Shown here: positions 26,652 to 35,653 of the stretch, piece by piece
How positions within the stretch are numbered: position 1 is the first letter of the stretch
Layout: every line of letters begins with the position of its first letter
DNA from: Mucilaginibacter gossypiicola
GTDB lineage: Bacteria > Bacteroidota > Bacteroidia > Sphingobacteriales > Sphingobacteriaceae
Assembly: GCF_900110105.1 (NCBI RefSeq)
Contig: NZ_FOCL01000002.1
Span: 761,620-825,619 of the forward strand
DNA: 64,000 nucleotides
Direction of reading: 5' to 3'
Notes under the pieces: generated by a model
The model's input: only the letters and a program-made list of their open reading frames with translations
What the model was told of the DNA's origin: nothing
The model's database searches: none
Position numbers and translations under genes: made by a program

Positions 26652-27443
26652 ATGAGCGAATTCAAACAAACCTTAAACTCGTCGCTGGGCAAAAAGCTGA
26701 TCATGGCTTTAACAGGCTTGTTTCTGTGTACCTTTTTAATTGTACACGTAGGCGGCAACCTGCTGTTGTTTAAACACGATGACGGTTTCAGTTTTAACGT
26801 GTATGCCAACTTCCTTACGCATTTTCCGCCTATCGAAGTAATTGCATACCTGTTGTACCTTTCCATTTTAGTGCATGCACTATACGGTTTGATCCTGACT
26901 GTCAAAAACCGTAAAGCCCGTCCTGTACGTTATGCAGTAGCGGCAAAATCTGATGCCTCATGGTCATCAAAAAACATGGGCCTTTTAGGTTCAATCATGT
27001 TCCTGTTCATCGTTATCCACATGGGCGATTTCTGGTTCCGTTACCACAACGACCAAACCATGGGCTTTAAAGAGTACCGTACCGATCTGGCTACAGGCGT
27101 TACCACCGCTGCCGAATACAAACCGGTTAACGCTGATTTCAGCCACTCTGTATCAACCGAAAACAATGTAGAGGTTGTAAGGGTAAAAGACCTGCATGCA
27201 CGCGTTGTTTATAGCTTCAGCAACATTATTTACGTTATATTTTACGTAATAGCCATGGGCGCTGTAGCATTTCACTTGCTGCATGGTTTCCAGAGCGCAT
27301 TCCGCACGCTGGGCTGGGTACACCGCAAATACACCCCGGTAGTTTACTTTATTGGCACATGGCTGTTTGCGGTTATTATTCCGCTGCTTTTTGCAGCCAT
27401 GCCGGTTTATTACTACTATTTATCAACCCAGGGAGCTCACTAA
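26652..27443 (+). CDS. sdhC: Succinate dehydrogenase cytochrome b subunit
   Basis: The membrane anchor of complex II, passing electrons from the iron-sulfur subunit to menaquinone. At 263 aa with about five hydrophobic helices it is the single-anchor (type B) form, so no sdhD is expected. Heme-ligand His candidates lie in the helices, for example FLIVHVGGNLL, LYLSILVHALYG, FIVIHMGDFWF and VAFHLLHGFQSAF. A soluble insertion of about 50 residues (near 135-185) sits between the third and fourth helices. First gene of the operon; sdhA follows after 41 bp. Confidence 0.94.
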   Translation: MSEFKQTLNSSLGKKLIMALTGLFLCTFLIVHVGGNLLLFKHDDGFSFNVYANFLTHFPPIEVIAYLLYLSILVHALYGLILTVKNRKARPVRYAVAAKSDASWSSKNMGLLGSIMFLFIVIHMGDFWFRYHNDQTMGFKEYRTDLATGVTTAAEYKPVNADFSHSVSTENNVEVVRVKDLHARVVYSFSNIIYVIFYVIAMGAVAFHLLHGFQSAFRTLGWVHRKYTPVVYFIGTWLFAVIIPLLFAAMPVYYYYLSTQGAH

Positions 27444-27484
27444 GTTAGCTGGCCAAAAGCCACAAACATAAACATATAGAAGAG

Positions 27485-29419
27485 ATGACATTAGATGCTA
27501 AAATTCCTCAAGGCCCATTAGCCGAAAAATGGAGCAAGCATAAATTTGATCTGAAGCTGGTTAACCCCGCCAACAAGCGTAAATACGATATCATCATTGT
27601 AGGTACCGGTTTGGCAGGCGCTTCGGCAGCTGCCACTTTAGGCGAGCTGGGTTACAACGTTAAGGCATTTTGTTTTCAGGACAGCCCACGCCGTGCGCAC
27701 TCTATTGCTGCACAGGGTGGTATCAATGCTGCTAAAAACTATCAAAATGACGGCGACAGCGTTTTCCGTTTATTTTACGATACCATTAAAGGTGGTGACT
27801 ACCGCGCCCGCGAGTCAAACGTTCACCGTTTGGCCGAAGTTTCGGTAAACATCATTGACCAGTGCGTTGCCCAGGGCGTACCTTTTGCCCGCGAATACGG
27901 CGGCTTACTTGATAACCGTTCATTCGGTGGTTCGCAGGTATCGCGTACATTCTACGCGAGGGGCCAAACAGGACAACAGCTTTTATTAGGTGCTTACTCT
28001 GCCCTTAACCGTCAGATCCACGCCGGTAAGGTAAAAGTATACACCCGTCACGAAATGCTTGACGTGGTAACTATTGATGGCCATGCCAAAGGTATTGTTA
28101 CCCGTAATATGCTAACCGGCGCCATTGATACGCATGCAGGTCACGCGGTATTGTTATGTACCGGTGGCTACAGCAACGTGTTCTACCTGTCAACAAACGC
28201 TATCGGCTCAAACGTAACGGCAGCCTGGAGAGCACACAAACGCGGTGCTTTCTTTGGTAACCCTTGCTATACTCAAATTCACCCAACCTGTATCCCGGTA
28301 ACCGGCGATCACCAGTCGAAGCTTACGCTGATGTCTGAATCGTTACGTAACGACGGTAGGGTATGGGCACCAAAAACGGTTGAAATTGCCGAGCAATTGC
28401 GCAAAGGCACATTGAAAGCCGACCAGGTTAAAGAAGATGACCGCGATTACTTCTTAGAGCGTAAATACCCGGCCTTCGGTAACCTTGTTCCGCGCGATGT
28501 GGCTTCACGTAACGCCAAAGAAATGGTTGAAGAGGGCAGAGGCGTAGGCGGTTCGGGCTTTGCAGTATTCCTTGATTTTGCCGATGCCATCAAACGTTTA
28601 GGCGAAGAAACCGTTAAAGCCAAATACGGTAACCTGTTTGATATGTACATCCAGATCACGGATGAAAACCCGTATAAACAACCAATGCGTATTTACCCTG
28701 CGGTTCACTATACCATGGGTGGCCTTTGGGTTGATTATAACCTGAGCACTACCATTCCTGGTTTATATGCTTTGGGCGAGTGTAACTTCTCCGATCACGG
28801 CGCTAACCGCCTTGGTGCATCAGCATTGATGCAAGGTTTATCTGACGGTTACTTTGTGATCCCTTATACCCTTGGTGATTACCTGGCTAAAATTGGCCCT
28901 AAAAAGGTTGACACTAACCACCCAGCTTTCGCAGCCACCAAAAAAGATGTAGTTGACCACGTAAATAAATTGCTGGCCCTTAAAGGCAACAAAACTACCA
29001 ACGAGTACCACCGCGAACTTGGCCACATTATGTGGGAGTACTGCGGCATGGCCCGTACCGAAGAAGGCTTGAAAAAAGCCAAAGGTTTGATCCAGGCATT
29101 GAAAGCTGATTTCTGGAAAAACGCTATCGTAACCGGCGAAAACGAAGAAGTAAATGCTTCATTGGAAAGAGCGGGTCGCGTGGCCGATTTCATTGAGCTT
29201 GGCGAGCTGATGATCGATGACGCTTTGATGCGTAAAGAATCATGCGGTGGCCACTTCAGGGTTGAATCGCAAACACCAGATGGTGAAGCACTGCGCGATG
29301 ACGAAAACTTTGCGTTCGTAGCTGCCTGGGAGTTTAAAGGCGAGAACCAGCCGGAAGAGTTACATAAAGAGCAATTGACATTTGAAGCAGTTCACCTGTC
29401 TCAAAGAAACTATGCTTAA
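27485..29419 (+). CDS. sdhA: Succinate dehydrogenase/fumarate reductase flavoprotein
   Basis: Oxidises succinate to fumarate with covalent FAD. The FAD-binding motif is [19 protein letters not shown] (about 36-54). The histidyl-FAD site is in [15 protein letters not shown]. Active-site blocks: [12 protein letters not shown] and [18 protein letters not shown]. At 644 aa it matches the long Bacteroidota form. Middle gene of sdhCAB; the 107-bp gap to sdhB contains a family E repeat. Confidence 0.96.
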   Translation: MTLDAKIPQGPLAEKWSKHKFDLKLVNPANKRKYDIIIVGTGLAGASAAATLGELGYNVKAFCFQDSPRRAHSIAAQGGINAAKNYQNDGDSVFRLFYDTIKGGDYRARESNVHRLAEVSVNIIDQCVAQGVPFAREYGGLLDNRSFGGSQVSRTFYARGQTGQQLLLGAYSALNRQIHAGKVKVYTRHEMLDVVTIDGHAKGIVTRNMLTGAIDTHAGHAVLLCTGGYSNVFYLSTNAIGSNVTAAWRAHKRGAFFGNPCYTQIHPTCIPVTGDHQSKLTLMSESLRNDGRVWAPKTVEIAEQLRKGTLKADQVKEDDRDYFLERKYPAFGNLVPRDVASRNAKEMVEEGRGVGGSGFAVFLDFADAIKRLGEETVKAKYGNLFDMYIQITDENPYKQPMRIYPAVHYTMGGLWVDYNLSTTIPGLYALGECNFSDHGANRLGASALMQGLSDGYFVIPYTLGDYLAKIGPKKVDTNHPAFAATKKDVVDHVNKLLALKGNKTTNEYHRELGHIMWEYCGMARTEEGLKKAKGLIQALKADFWKNAIVTGENEEVNASLERAGRVADFIELGELMIDDALMRKESCGGHFRVESQTPDGEALRDDENFAFVAAWEFKGENQPEELHKEQLTFEAVHLSQRNYA

Positions 29420-29426
29420 TTAGAGA

Positions 29427-29497
29427 ATGGTTGATTAGGTGAGTGGTTGATAAAGTTAAACCCACTCACCCAATCAACCACTCACTCAATCAACAAA
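29427..29497. repeat. Family E repeat, copy 2, within the sdh operon
   Basis: GGTTGATTAGGTGAGTGGTTGAT and its inverted copy ACTCACCCAATCAACCACTCAC. It lies between sdhA and sdhB, inside a transcribed operon, where it would form an mRNA hairpin. Confidence 0.85.
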
Positions 29498-29526
29498 AAC
29501 AACGATAACTCAAATCTAAAACAAAG

Positions 29527-30312
29527 ATGAGTAACGGAAATATGAACCTGACGCTTAAAGTATGGCGTCAAAAAAATGCTCAAACCGCGGGTAAATTTGT
29601 AAGCTACAAAGCTGAAAATATTTCGCCTGACATGTCGTTCCTTGAAATGCTCGACGTGGTTAACGAAAGCCTGACCCACAAAGGCGATGAGCCAATAAAC
29701 TTTGACCACGACTGCCGCGAAGGTATTTGCGGTATGTGTTCATTATATATCAATGGTCACCCACACGGACCAAAACGCGGTATCACTACCTGCCAGCTCC
29801 ACATGCGTACTTTCCACGATGGCGAAACTATCACCATTGAGCCATGGCGCGCAGAAGCATTCCCAATTGTTAAAGACTTAGCGGTTGACCGCTCTGCCTT
29901 TGACAGGATCCAACAGGCTGGTGGTTATGTTTCGGTGAACACCGGTGGTGTACCTGATGGCAACGCTATCCCTATCCCTAAGGTTATTGCCGACGAGGCT
30001 TTCAACTCGGCCACCTGTATCGGTTGCGGTGCGTGCGTTGCTGCTTGTAAAAATGCATCTGCTATGCTGTTTGTATCGGCTAAGATCACTCAGCTGGGTT
30101 TATTGCCACAAGGTCAACCAGAGCGTTACCGTCGTGTGCAATCAATGGTAGCCCAGATGGACGAAGAAGGCTTTGGTAGCTGTACCAACACCGGCGCCTG
30201 CGAAGCTGAGTGCCCTAAAGAAATTAAGCTGACCAACATTGCCCGCATGAACAACGACTATTTCAGCGCGAAACTGTTCAGGGAAGAAGAAGTACACGAA
30301 CAAAATCATTAA
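29527..30312 (+). CDS. sdhB: Succinate dehydrogenase iron-sulfur subunit
   Basis: Carries electrons from SdhA to the membrane anchor. The [2Fe-2S] ligands are C63, C68, C71 and C89 (CREGICGMC ... TTCQ). The second and third cluster ligands are C164, C167, C170, C174 ([11 protein letters not shown]) and C219, C225, C229 ([12 protein letters not shown]). The 261-aa length and CREGICGMC spacing match the menaquinone-linked type. Last gene of the operon, followed by a strong terminator. Confidence 0.96.
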   Translation: MSNGNMNLTLKVWRQKNAQTAGKFVSYKAENISPDMSFLEMLDVVNESLTHKGDEPINFDHDCREGICGMCSLYINGHPHGPKRGITTCQLHMRTFHDGETITIEPWRAEAFPIVKDLAVDRSAFDRIQQAGGYVSVNTGGVPDGNAIPIPKVIADEAFNSATCIGCGACVAACKNASAMLFVSAKITQLGLLPQGQPERYRRVQSMVAQMDEEGFGSCTNTGACEAECPKEIKLTNIARMNNDYFSAKLFREEEVHEQNH

Positions 30313-30335
30313 TTGATTTTCTGTATAGTATAGCA

Positions 30336-30366
30336 AACGGCCCGGTGAAACCGGGCCGTTTTTGTT
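30336..30366 (+). terminator. sdhCAB terminator
   Basis: AACGGCCCGG and CCGGGCCGTT with a 5-nt loop, followed by TTTTGTTTT, 24 bp after the sdhB stop. Confidence 0.9.
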
Positions 30367-30385
30367 TTAGGAGTGATATAAACCA

Positions 30386-30469
30386 TGTCATTGCGAGGAA
30401 CGAAGCAATCGCACGGAAGCATAGCCGCTCTGTATAGCATGCGATTGCCGCGCTACGCTCGCAATGACA
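30386..30469. repeat. Family A palindromic repeat, copy 6 (short form)
   Basis: TGTCATTGCGAGGAACGAAGCAATCGCA with its distal inverted arm ending CTCGCAATGACA. It lies just beyond the sdh terminator. Confidence 0.9.
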
Positions 30470-30560
30470 TAGTTTTTGACGTCACTCTTTTTTTAATTGT
30501 CCTTTGTTTATATATCTTCCCAAAAGCATAAATTTAAATCACAAAAACTACAAGCATCCT

Positions 30561-30995
30561 ATGCAATTCGACCCGGAAAACCATGTTAACAAACTTTGTG
30601 CTCAAGGAATGTTATTGGAAGGCGAAGCCAAACGAGATGAAGCTGCCGCATTGTTTCATCAGGCCTGGAATGAAGCAACAAATGCCCTTGAGAAGCTCAT
30701 TGCCACACATTATGTAGCACGGCATCAACAGAACGTTGCAGATAAATTAAAATGGGACGAAACTGCGTTAAAATTCGCTTTTGAAATAGAAGGGCAGGAG
30801 ATAAAAGGGGTTTATCCTTCACTTTATCTTAATATTGCCAAATGCCATGAGGATTTGGAAGACTTTGATAAAGCGCGTGAAAACTATCAGTCGGCCCTGA
30901 GCTATACCAGCTTCTTACCTGACGATGGTTATGGTAATATGATCAAAGCCGGAATTAATAATGGCATAGAGCGTGTTCAATCAAATACAAGATAA
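30561..30995 (+). CDS. TPR-like protein, unknown function
   Basis: Unknown. The chosen ATG gives MQFDPENHVNKLCAQGMLLE, 144 aa; the upstream in-frame start (30504) would put 19 poorly conserved residues on it. Helical repeats are visible (EGEAKRDEAAALFHQAWNEA and KCHEDLEDFDKARENYQSAL), with the alternating small/aromatic pattern of tetratricopeptide repeats. Soluble with no signal peptide. Probably a protein-protein interaction module. It stands alone. Confidence 0.8.
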   Translation: MQFDPENHVNKLCAQGMLLEGEAKRDEAAALFHQAWNEATNALEKLIATHYVARHQQNVADKLKWDETALKFAFEIEGQEIKGVYPSLYLNIAKCHEDLEDFDKARENYQSALSYTSFLPDDGYGNMIKAGINNGIERVQSNTR

Positions 30996-31004
30996 GTCCC
31001 TCCT

Positions 31005-31140
31005 TCATTGCCGTTGGTTTTAACCAACGGATAACAAACAACTAAGCAAAAGGGCTTCAGCCCAAATCCCGCATGTTTATTTTGGCTAAAGCCGCTTATC
31101 ATCTTAGCTTATTCCGTTGGTTAAAACCAACGGCAATGAA
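31005..31140. repeat. Family B palindromic repeat, copy 2
   Basis: Ends TTCATTGCCGTTGGTTTTAA and its inverted TTAAAACCAACGGCAATGAA. Inner arms GGGCTTCAGCCC and TTTGGCTAAAGCCG. It occupies much of the 314-bp gap before the SulP gene. Confidence 0.85.
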
Positions 31141-31309
31141 ATTTTACTTCAGCATATTAAAAAGCCTCAATATCCTCGCTTCGCCTCAGTCCGGCATTTT
31201 TGCATATTTTTGCGGGGCGACTAAATTTTGATGGTTTGCTCACATCCCTTTATTCATTAGCTTATCTACAAGTCTTCAATAAAGGCTACTCAATACTTAA
31301 CCACTCTGG

Positions 31310-32842
31310 ATGAAATTCTCTTTACATCTTTTCGACTTTTCGCAAAAAATCAACTATAAAAACGAAATCCTGGCCGGTTTAACCGTAGCCATGACCATGA
31401 TGCCCGAATCATTATCATTTGCCATACTCGCCGGCTTTCCGCCGCTGATGGGCTTGTATGCCGCCTTTATCATGGGCTTGGTAACCTCCATATTTGGCGG
31501 CCGCCCTGGGTTGGTGTCGGGCGGAGCCGGGGCAACTGTTGTGGTACTGATAGCGCTTATGAAATCGCATGGGCTGGAGTATGTTTTTGCCGCGGTGGCT
31601 TTAGCCGGCGTAATACAAATTCTGGTTGGTTTGTTTAAACTGGGCAAGTTTATCCGCCTGGTACCGCAACCGGTAATGTACGGCTTTGTTAACGGCCTCG
31701 CCGTCATCATTTTCATGGCACAACTTGAGCAATTCAAAACCGTAGTTAACGGACAGGAAGCCTGGCTCAGCGGCACGCCGTTGTTGATCATGGCTGGCTT
31801 GGTAGCTTTAACTATAGCCATCGTAATCATTCTACCTAAGTTTACCAAAGCCGTGCCACCATCGCTTGTTGCTATTATTGTAGTGTTTGTGCTGGTCTTA
31901 GGCTTTGGCATTCATACCAAAACAGTAAGAGATATCGCGGCAGTAAGCGGTGGCTTTCCGCCGTTTCATATTCCGGCTATCCCTTTTAATATCGATACTT
32001 TAAAGATCATTTTCCCTTACGCGCTCATCATGGCAGGCGTTGGCCTTACCGAAGGCTTGTTAACCCTAAACCTTGTTGATGAAATGACCGCTACCCGGGG
32101 CAACAGCAACCGCGAATGCATTGCGCAGGGTAGTGCCAATATCCTCAACGGCTTCTTTTCGGGCATGGGCGGCTGCCCTATGATTGCCCAAACGCTGGTT
32201 AACCTATCGGCAGGGGCCAGGGCGAGGCTATCAGGCATCATTGCATCACTCACAATCCTGCTTATTATCCTTTTCGGCGCCCCTGTTATCGAAAAACTGC
32301 CTATGGCCGCACTTACAGGAGTAATGATCATGGTTGCAATCAGCACCTTCGAATGGATCAGTTTCCGGATCATTAACAAAATGCCTAAACAAGACGTATT
32401 TGTGGGGGTCCTCGTAGCGCTGATCACGATATGGCTCCACAACCTTGCCCTTGCGGTATTGATAGGCGTTATTATTTCGGCCCTGGTTTTTGCGTGGGAA
32501 AGCGCCAAACGCATTCGTGCCCGCAAATACGTTGACGAAGCGGGTGTAAAACATTATGAAATATACGGTCCGCTGTTTTTTGGTTCGGTGATGGCTTTTA
32601 ATGAAAAGTTTGATATCGCCAATGACCCGCAGGAAGTCATCATCGATTTTAAAGATAGCCGCATTGCAGATATGTCGGGCATTGAGGCATTGAATAAGCT
32701 AACCGAAAAATATCACGGAGCTGGCAAAAAACTGCACTTAAAACACGTAAGTGACGATTGCAGAACACTGCTTAAAAATGCAGAAGGGATCATCCAGGTG
32801 AATATTTTGGAAGATCCCTCGTATAGGGTGGTTGAGAAGTAA
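31310..32842 (+). CDS. SulP family anion transporter with STAS domain
   Basis: A secondary inner-membrane transporter for sulfate, bicarbonate or another anion. It has about eleven hydrophobic helices (residues about 20-405). The early SulP motif is AMTMMPESLSFAILAGFPPLMGLYA. A C-terminal cytoplasmic STAS domain (about 415-505) contains VIIDFKDSRIADMSGIEAL. It is 510 aa. Single gene. The substrate cannot be read, although the other sulfur-linked genes in this window make sulfate plausible. Confidence 0.92.
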   Translation: MKFSLHLFDFSQKINYKNEILAGLTVAMTMMPESLSFAILAGFPPLMGLYAAFIMGLVTSIFGGRPGLVSGGAGATVVVLIALMKSHGLEYVFAAVALAGVIQILVGLFKLGKFIRLVPQPVMYGFVNGLAVIIFMAQLEQFKTVVNGQEAWLSGTPLLIMAGLVALTIAIVIILPKFTKAVPPSLVAIIVVFVLVLGFGIHTKTVRDIAAVSGGFPPFHIPAIPFNIDTLKIIFPYALIMAGVGLTEGLLTLNLVDEMTATRGNSNRECIAQGSANILNGFFSGMGGCPMIAQTLVNLSAGARARLSGIIASLTILLIILFGAPVIEKLPMAALTGVMIMVAISTFEWISFRIINKMPKQDVFVGVLVALITIWLHNLALAVLIGVIISALVFAWESAKRIRARKYVDEAGVKHYEIYGPLFFGSVMAFNEKFDIANDPQEVIIDFKDSRIADMSGIEALNKLTEKYHGAGKKLHLKHVSDDCRTLLKNAEGIIQVNILEDPSYRVVEK

Positions 32843-32848
32843 TTTTCC

Positions 32849-32948
32849 GTAGAGACGCATCACATGCGTCTCCCGCTTTACAAATCACACCGGATAAGCT
32901 CTTACTAATTGTCTGCCTTAAGGAAGACGCATGTGATGCGTCTCTACA
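32849..32948. repeat. Palindromic repeat GAGACGCATCACATGCGTCTC (family I)
   Basis: Each end is itself a palindrome (GAGACGCATnnnATGCGTCTC) and the two ends are inverted to each other, so a nested cruciform can form. It lies between the convergent SulP and oxidoreductase genes. Confidence 0.85.
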
Positions 32949-32966
32949 TTCCTTTTTTAACGCTGT

Positions 32967-33977
32967 TTACTCAGCAACATCAATCACCAGCTTACCGTTC
33001 GCCTTGCCGTTCTCCAATATATCATGAGCATCATTGGCACTTGCAAGTGTAAAAGAACGCTCGTCAACCAGCGGAACAAGCTTACCTGCATCTGCAAGTT
33101 TGGTAGCTTCCTCCATAATTTCGCCATGATGCTTGCGTCCTTTCCCGGCAATCATCGGCATCAAAGTAAATACGCCCGAATAAGTAGCCCCACGGAATGA
33201 TAAAGGCGCCAGCTTATGCTCTCCCCAGCCCAAACAGCTTACCACATGCCCGGTATAATAACGGGCGGCAACAAATGAGGCATCTAACGTAGCACCACCC
33301 AAAGTGTCATAAACAATATCAAATCCCTCACCATTGGTATATTTGTTCACATATTCTTCAACGGTTGTGGCCCTGTAATCAATAAAAGTAGCACCAATGC
33401 TTTCAATATATTGCTGTTGTGCTGCGCTACCGGTAGCATAAACATCGGCTCCAAACGCCCTGGCTATTTGAACTGCCAAATGTCCAACACCGCCAGCGCC
33501 ACCATGCACCAATACTTTTTGACCTTCATGCACATTTGCCCTATCCACAAGGCCTTCCCAGGCGGTAATGAAATTAAGCGGCATAGAGGCCGATTGGCGC
33601 ATACTTAAGCTTGATGGTTTAACAGCAAGCAAATCGGCATCAAAAGCGGCATATTGCGCATAAGTGCCCTGTAAGCCGCCAATGCCACCGGCAAGTCCAT
33701 ACACTTCATCGCCTGCCTTAAAACGGGTTACACCGGCGCCAACAGCTTCAACGATACCGGCAAAGTCCATCCCTAAAATGGCAGGTAATGGCTGTTTGGC
33801 ATGCCCGCCCTTGCCGGTGCGGATCTTGTTATCCAATACACTTACACCACTTGCTATAATGCGTACCAGTACCTGGCCTTCTGCAGCGGCAGGGCGTTCA
33901 ACTTCGGTTATGGTAAAAGGGGCATTTGCTTCGGTGGCCATTAGTGCCTGCATGGTAGTTGTATTTTGAGTTTCCAT
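32967..33977 (-). CDS. NADP-dependent quinone oxidoreductase, MDR family
   Basis: A zinc-free medium-chain dehydrogenase/reductase of the quinone oxidoreductase type (COG0604). The GroES-like N-terminal domain includes LGMDFAGIVEAVGAGV, and the Rossmann motif is VLVHGGAGGVGHLAVQIA. No catalytic zinc Cys/His set is present. The start was moved to the ATG at 33977 (METQNTTTMQ): the longer ORF begins inside the promoter with implausible residues. 336 aa. It is divergent from an AraC-family gene that is the likely regulator. Confidence 0.9.
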   Translation of the reverse strand: METQNTTTMQALMATEANAPFTITEVERPAAAEGQVLVRIIASGVSVLDNKIRTGKGGHAKQPLPAILGMDFAGIVEAVGAGVTRFKAGDEVYGLAGGIGGLQGTYAQYAAFDADLLAVKPSSLSMRQSASMPLNFITAWEGLVDRANVHEGQKVLVHGGAGGVGHLAVQIARAFGADVYATGSAAQQQYIESIGATFIDYRATTVEEYVNKYTNGEGFDIVYDTLGGATLDASFVAARYYTGHVVSCLGWGEHKLAPLSFRGATYSGVFTLMPMIAGKGRKHHGEIMEEATKLADAGKLVPLVDERSFTLASANDAHDILENGKANGKLVIDVAE

Positions 33978-34010
33978 TTTAGTAATTCTGCGTTGTTTGA
34001 TTTTATAGTA

Positions 34011-34018
34011 CAAAATTA
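34011..34018 (-). promoter_or_regulatory. -7 box TAATTTTG of the oxidoreductase gene
   Basis: A minus-strand TAnnTTTG match 33 bp before the ATG, next to the AraC-type direct repeat. Confidence 0.45.
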
Positions 34019-34040
34019 TACAACACACAGCCTGTTTACC

Positions 34041-34068
34041 TTGTACAAATCCTCGTAATAATTGTACA
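34041..34068. promoter_or_regulatory. Candidate AraC-type operator, TTGTACA direct repeat
   Basis: TTGTACA at 34041-34047 and again at 34062-34068, exactly 21 bp apart, which is two helical turns and the usual spacing of AraC-family half-sites. It lies in the divergent gap between the AraC gene and the oxidoreductase gene. Confidence 0.5.
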
Positions 34069-34076
34069 TTTACACT

Positions 34077-34931
34077 ATGGCTAAAGATAATTTATACCAG
34101 CCGTTCGAGATCGTATTGCGCGAGCCTCTCCATACCTGTCCCCGCAGCGAACATTCGCACAGCTTTTTTGAGTTTATTTATATTGTAAGCGGCACCGGGA
34201 AGCAGTGTATCAACAAAAGCAAATTCATATATAAGCCCGGCCACTTATTTCTGCTTACGCCCGATGATTCTCATTATTTTGAGATAGCAACCTCAACGCA
34301 ATTCCTCTTCATCCGTTTTAATATGGCTTACATCAAGGACTACAAACTGCCGGGCGATGCAGCTAAACACCTTGAGTTTATCCTTAAAAATGCAGCCCAG
34401 GCACCCGGCTGTGTATTAAAGCACCATGAAGACAGCGCCATTGTGAAACCTATTATGCAAGCCATTATCAGCGAGCAAAATAAAAACAACCTTTATAGCA
34501 AAGAGCTTTTGCAGCAATACATCAACACCATTATTGTTATAGTTGCCCGCAATATTGCCATGAACATGCCCGATGAGGTTGATGAAAATACAGAGGAAAA
34601 AACACTTGATATTTTGCAATACGTTCAGACTAATATCTACTTCCCCGAAAAGCTGAGAGCAGAAGCCATTGCAGATAAAATGGGGATTTCAGATACTTAC
34701 GTAGGCCGCTATTTTAAAAAGCATACCGGCGAAAGCCTGCAGCAGTACATCATCAATTACAAACTTAAGCTTATCGAAAACCGACTGCTGCACAGCAACA
34801 TGCGTATGGTTGAAATTGCCAATGAGCTTGGTTTTAATGACGAGAGCCACCTGAACCGGATCTTCAAAAAATACAGAAATATAAACCCTTCGGAGTTTAG
34901 GAAAACCGGGGCGCCGCCGGCTATGGCTTAG
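34077..34931 (+). CDS. AraC family transcriptional regulator
   Basis: A DNA-binding regulator. The N-terminal cupin-type sensor domain (about 1-150) has HSHSFFEFIYIVSGTGKQCI and PGHLFLLTPDDSHYF. The C-terminal double helix-turn-helix (about 190-283) shows IADKMGISDTYVGRYFKKHTG and the second helix pair with EIANELGFNDESHLNRIFKK, ending NPSEFRK. The start was moved to the ATG at 34077; the earlier TTG lies in the operator. 284 aa. It probably controls the divergent oxidoreductase gene and itself. Confidence 0.92.
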   Translation: MAKDNLYQPFEIVLREPLHTCPRSEHSHSFFEFIYIVSGTGKQCINKSKFIYKPGHLFLLTPDDSHYFEIATSTQFLFIRFNMAYIKDYKLPGDAAKHLEFILKNAAQAPGCVLKHHEDSAIVKPIMQAIISEQNKNNLYSKELLQQYINTIIVIVARNIAMNMPDEVDENTEEKTLDILQYVQTNIYFPEKLRAEAIADKMGISDTYVGRYFKKHTGESLQQYIINYKLKLIENRLLHSNMRMVEIANELGFNDESHLNRIFKKYRNINPSEFRKTGAPPAMA

Positions 34932-34936
34932 GGCAT

Positions 34937-35386
34937 TTAGTCTGATGCATCTTCTGCATGGTCCAGCCACCATTTTCCGTTCAGGCATTTAAAATAATGA
35001 AAAACCAACACCCCGGTATCTTCAACCATCAACTGAACCTTAACCGTAGTTTTGTTAACCCAATGTTTCTCCATCAATATTGTACCTCCCGGTAGTAAAT
35101 TAATCTGCTTCCACTTTTGCATCGGCACTATGTGTACAAGGGCTTTTTCTTCCTCTGTATCCGGCAGCTCTATCACTTTAAAAGGGAATTTAACCCGTGA
35201 TATCTGAAATGCGGCATCGGCATTAAACTTCTTAAAAAAAAGATTAAAATCTTCGGAGCCCGACTGGGTAATATTGTTATCTATTTCCTGATTTAACTGC
35301 TTTACCGGTGTTTTTAAACTACAAAATAATATCAGCGCTGTAGTAGCTATAATGGAAGTAAAATTGCCGCCTGATTGATATAACAT
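34937..35386 (-). CDS. DUF4348-like exported protein
   Basis: Function unknown; 149 aa. It has an N-terminal hydrophobic segment (FTSIIATTALILFCSL), perhaps a signal peptide with a Cys near residue 22. The body has SEDFNLFFKKFNADAAFQISRVKFPF followed by strands and the C-terminal FHYFKCLNGKWWL. That layout resembles DUF4348 proteins of Bacteroidota (moderate certainty). It is convergent with the AraC gene (5-bp gap), so unlikely to belong to its regulon. Confidence 0.72.
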   Translation of the reverse strand: MLYQSGGNFTSIIATTALILFCSLKTPVKQLNQEIDNNITQSGSEDFNLFFKKFNADAAFQISRVKFPFKVIELPDTEEEKALVHIVPMQKWKQINLLPGGTILMEKHWVNKTTVKVQLMVEDTGVLVFHYFKCLNGKWWLDHAEDASD

Positions 35387-35653
35387 GATATGGCCTGGTA
35401 TAAAAATATATTGCTAATATACATAATACCCTGTTAACATACGCATTAAATAAGTCGCCCCGCTTTCGGTTCATATCAATTAAAACAATCCATGTTTCGC
35501 AACAACAAAATAACAAATATCGCACAAATTGAAAATTTGATTAAAAAAACTTTAAAAATTTCAAAATAATTTGCTTTTTTATCAAAAACACTTCATAAAT
35601 TACAATTTCTAAAGATAACTGATTATCAATTTTTAAACTATTGTAATTTTTTC

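Noticed and set aside
30504..30560. Upstream extension of the TPR-like protein
   Set aside because: Nineteen residues without family similarity; the ATG at 30561 starts the conserved MQFDPENHV block.
31354..31911. 185-codon antisense ORF within the SulP gene
   Set aside because: A shadow of the strongly supported SulP transporter; low-complexity Thr/Ile/Asn composition.
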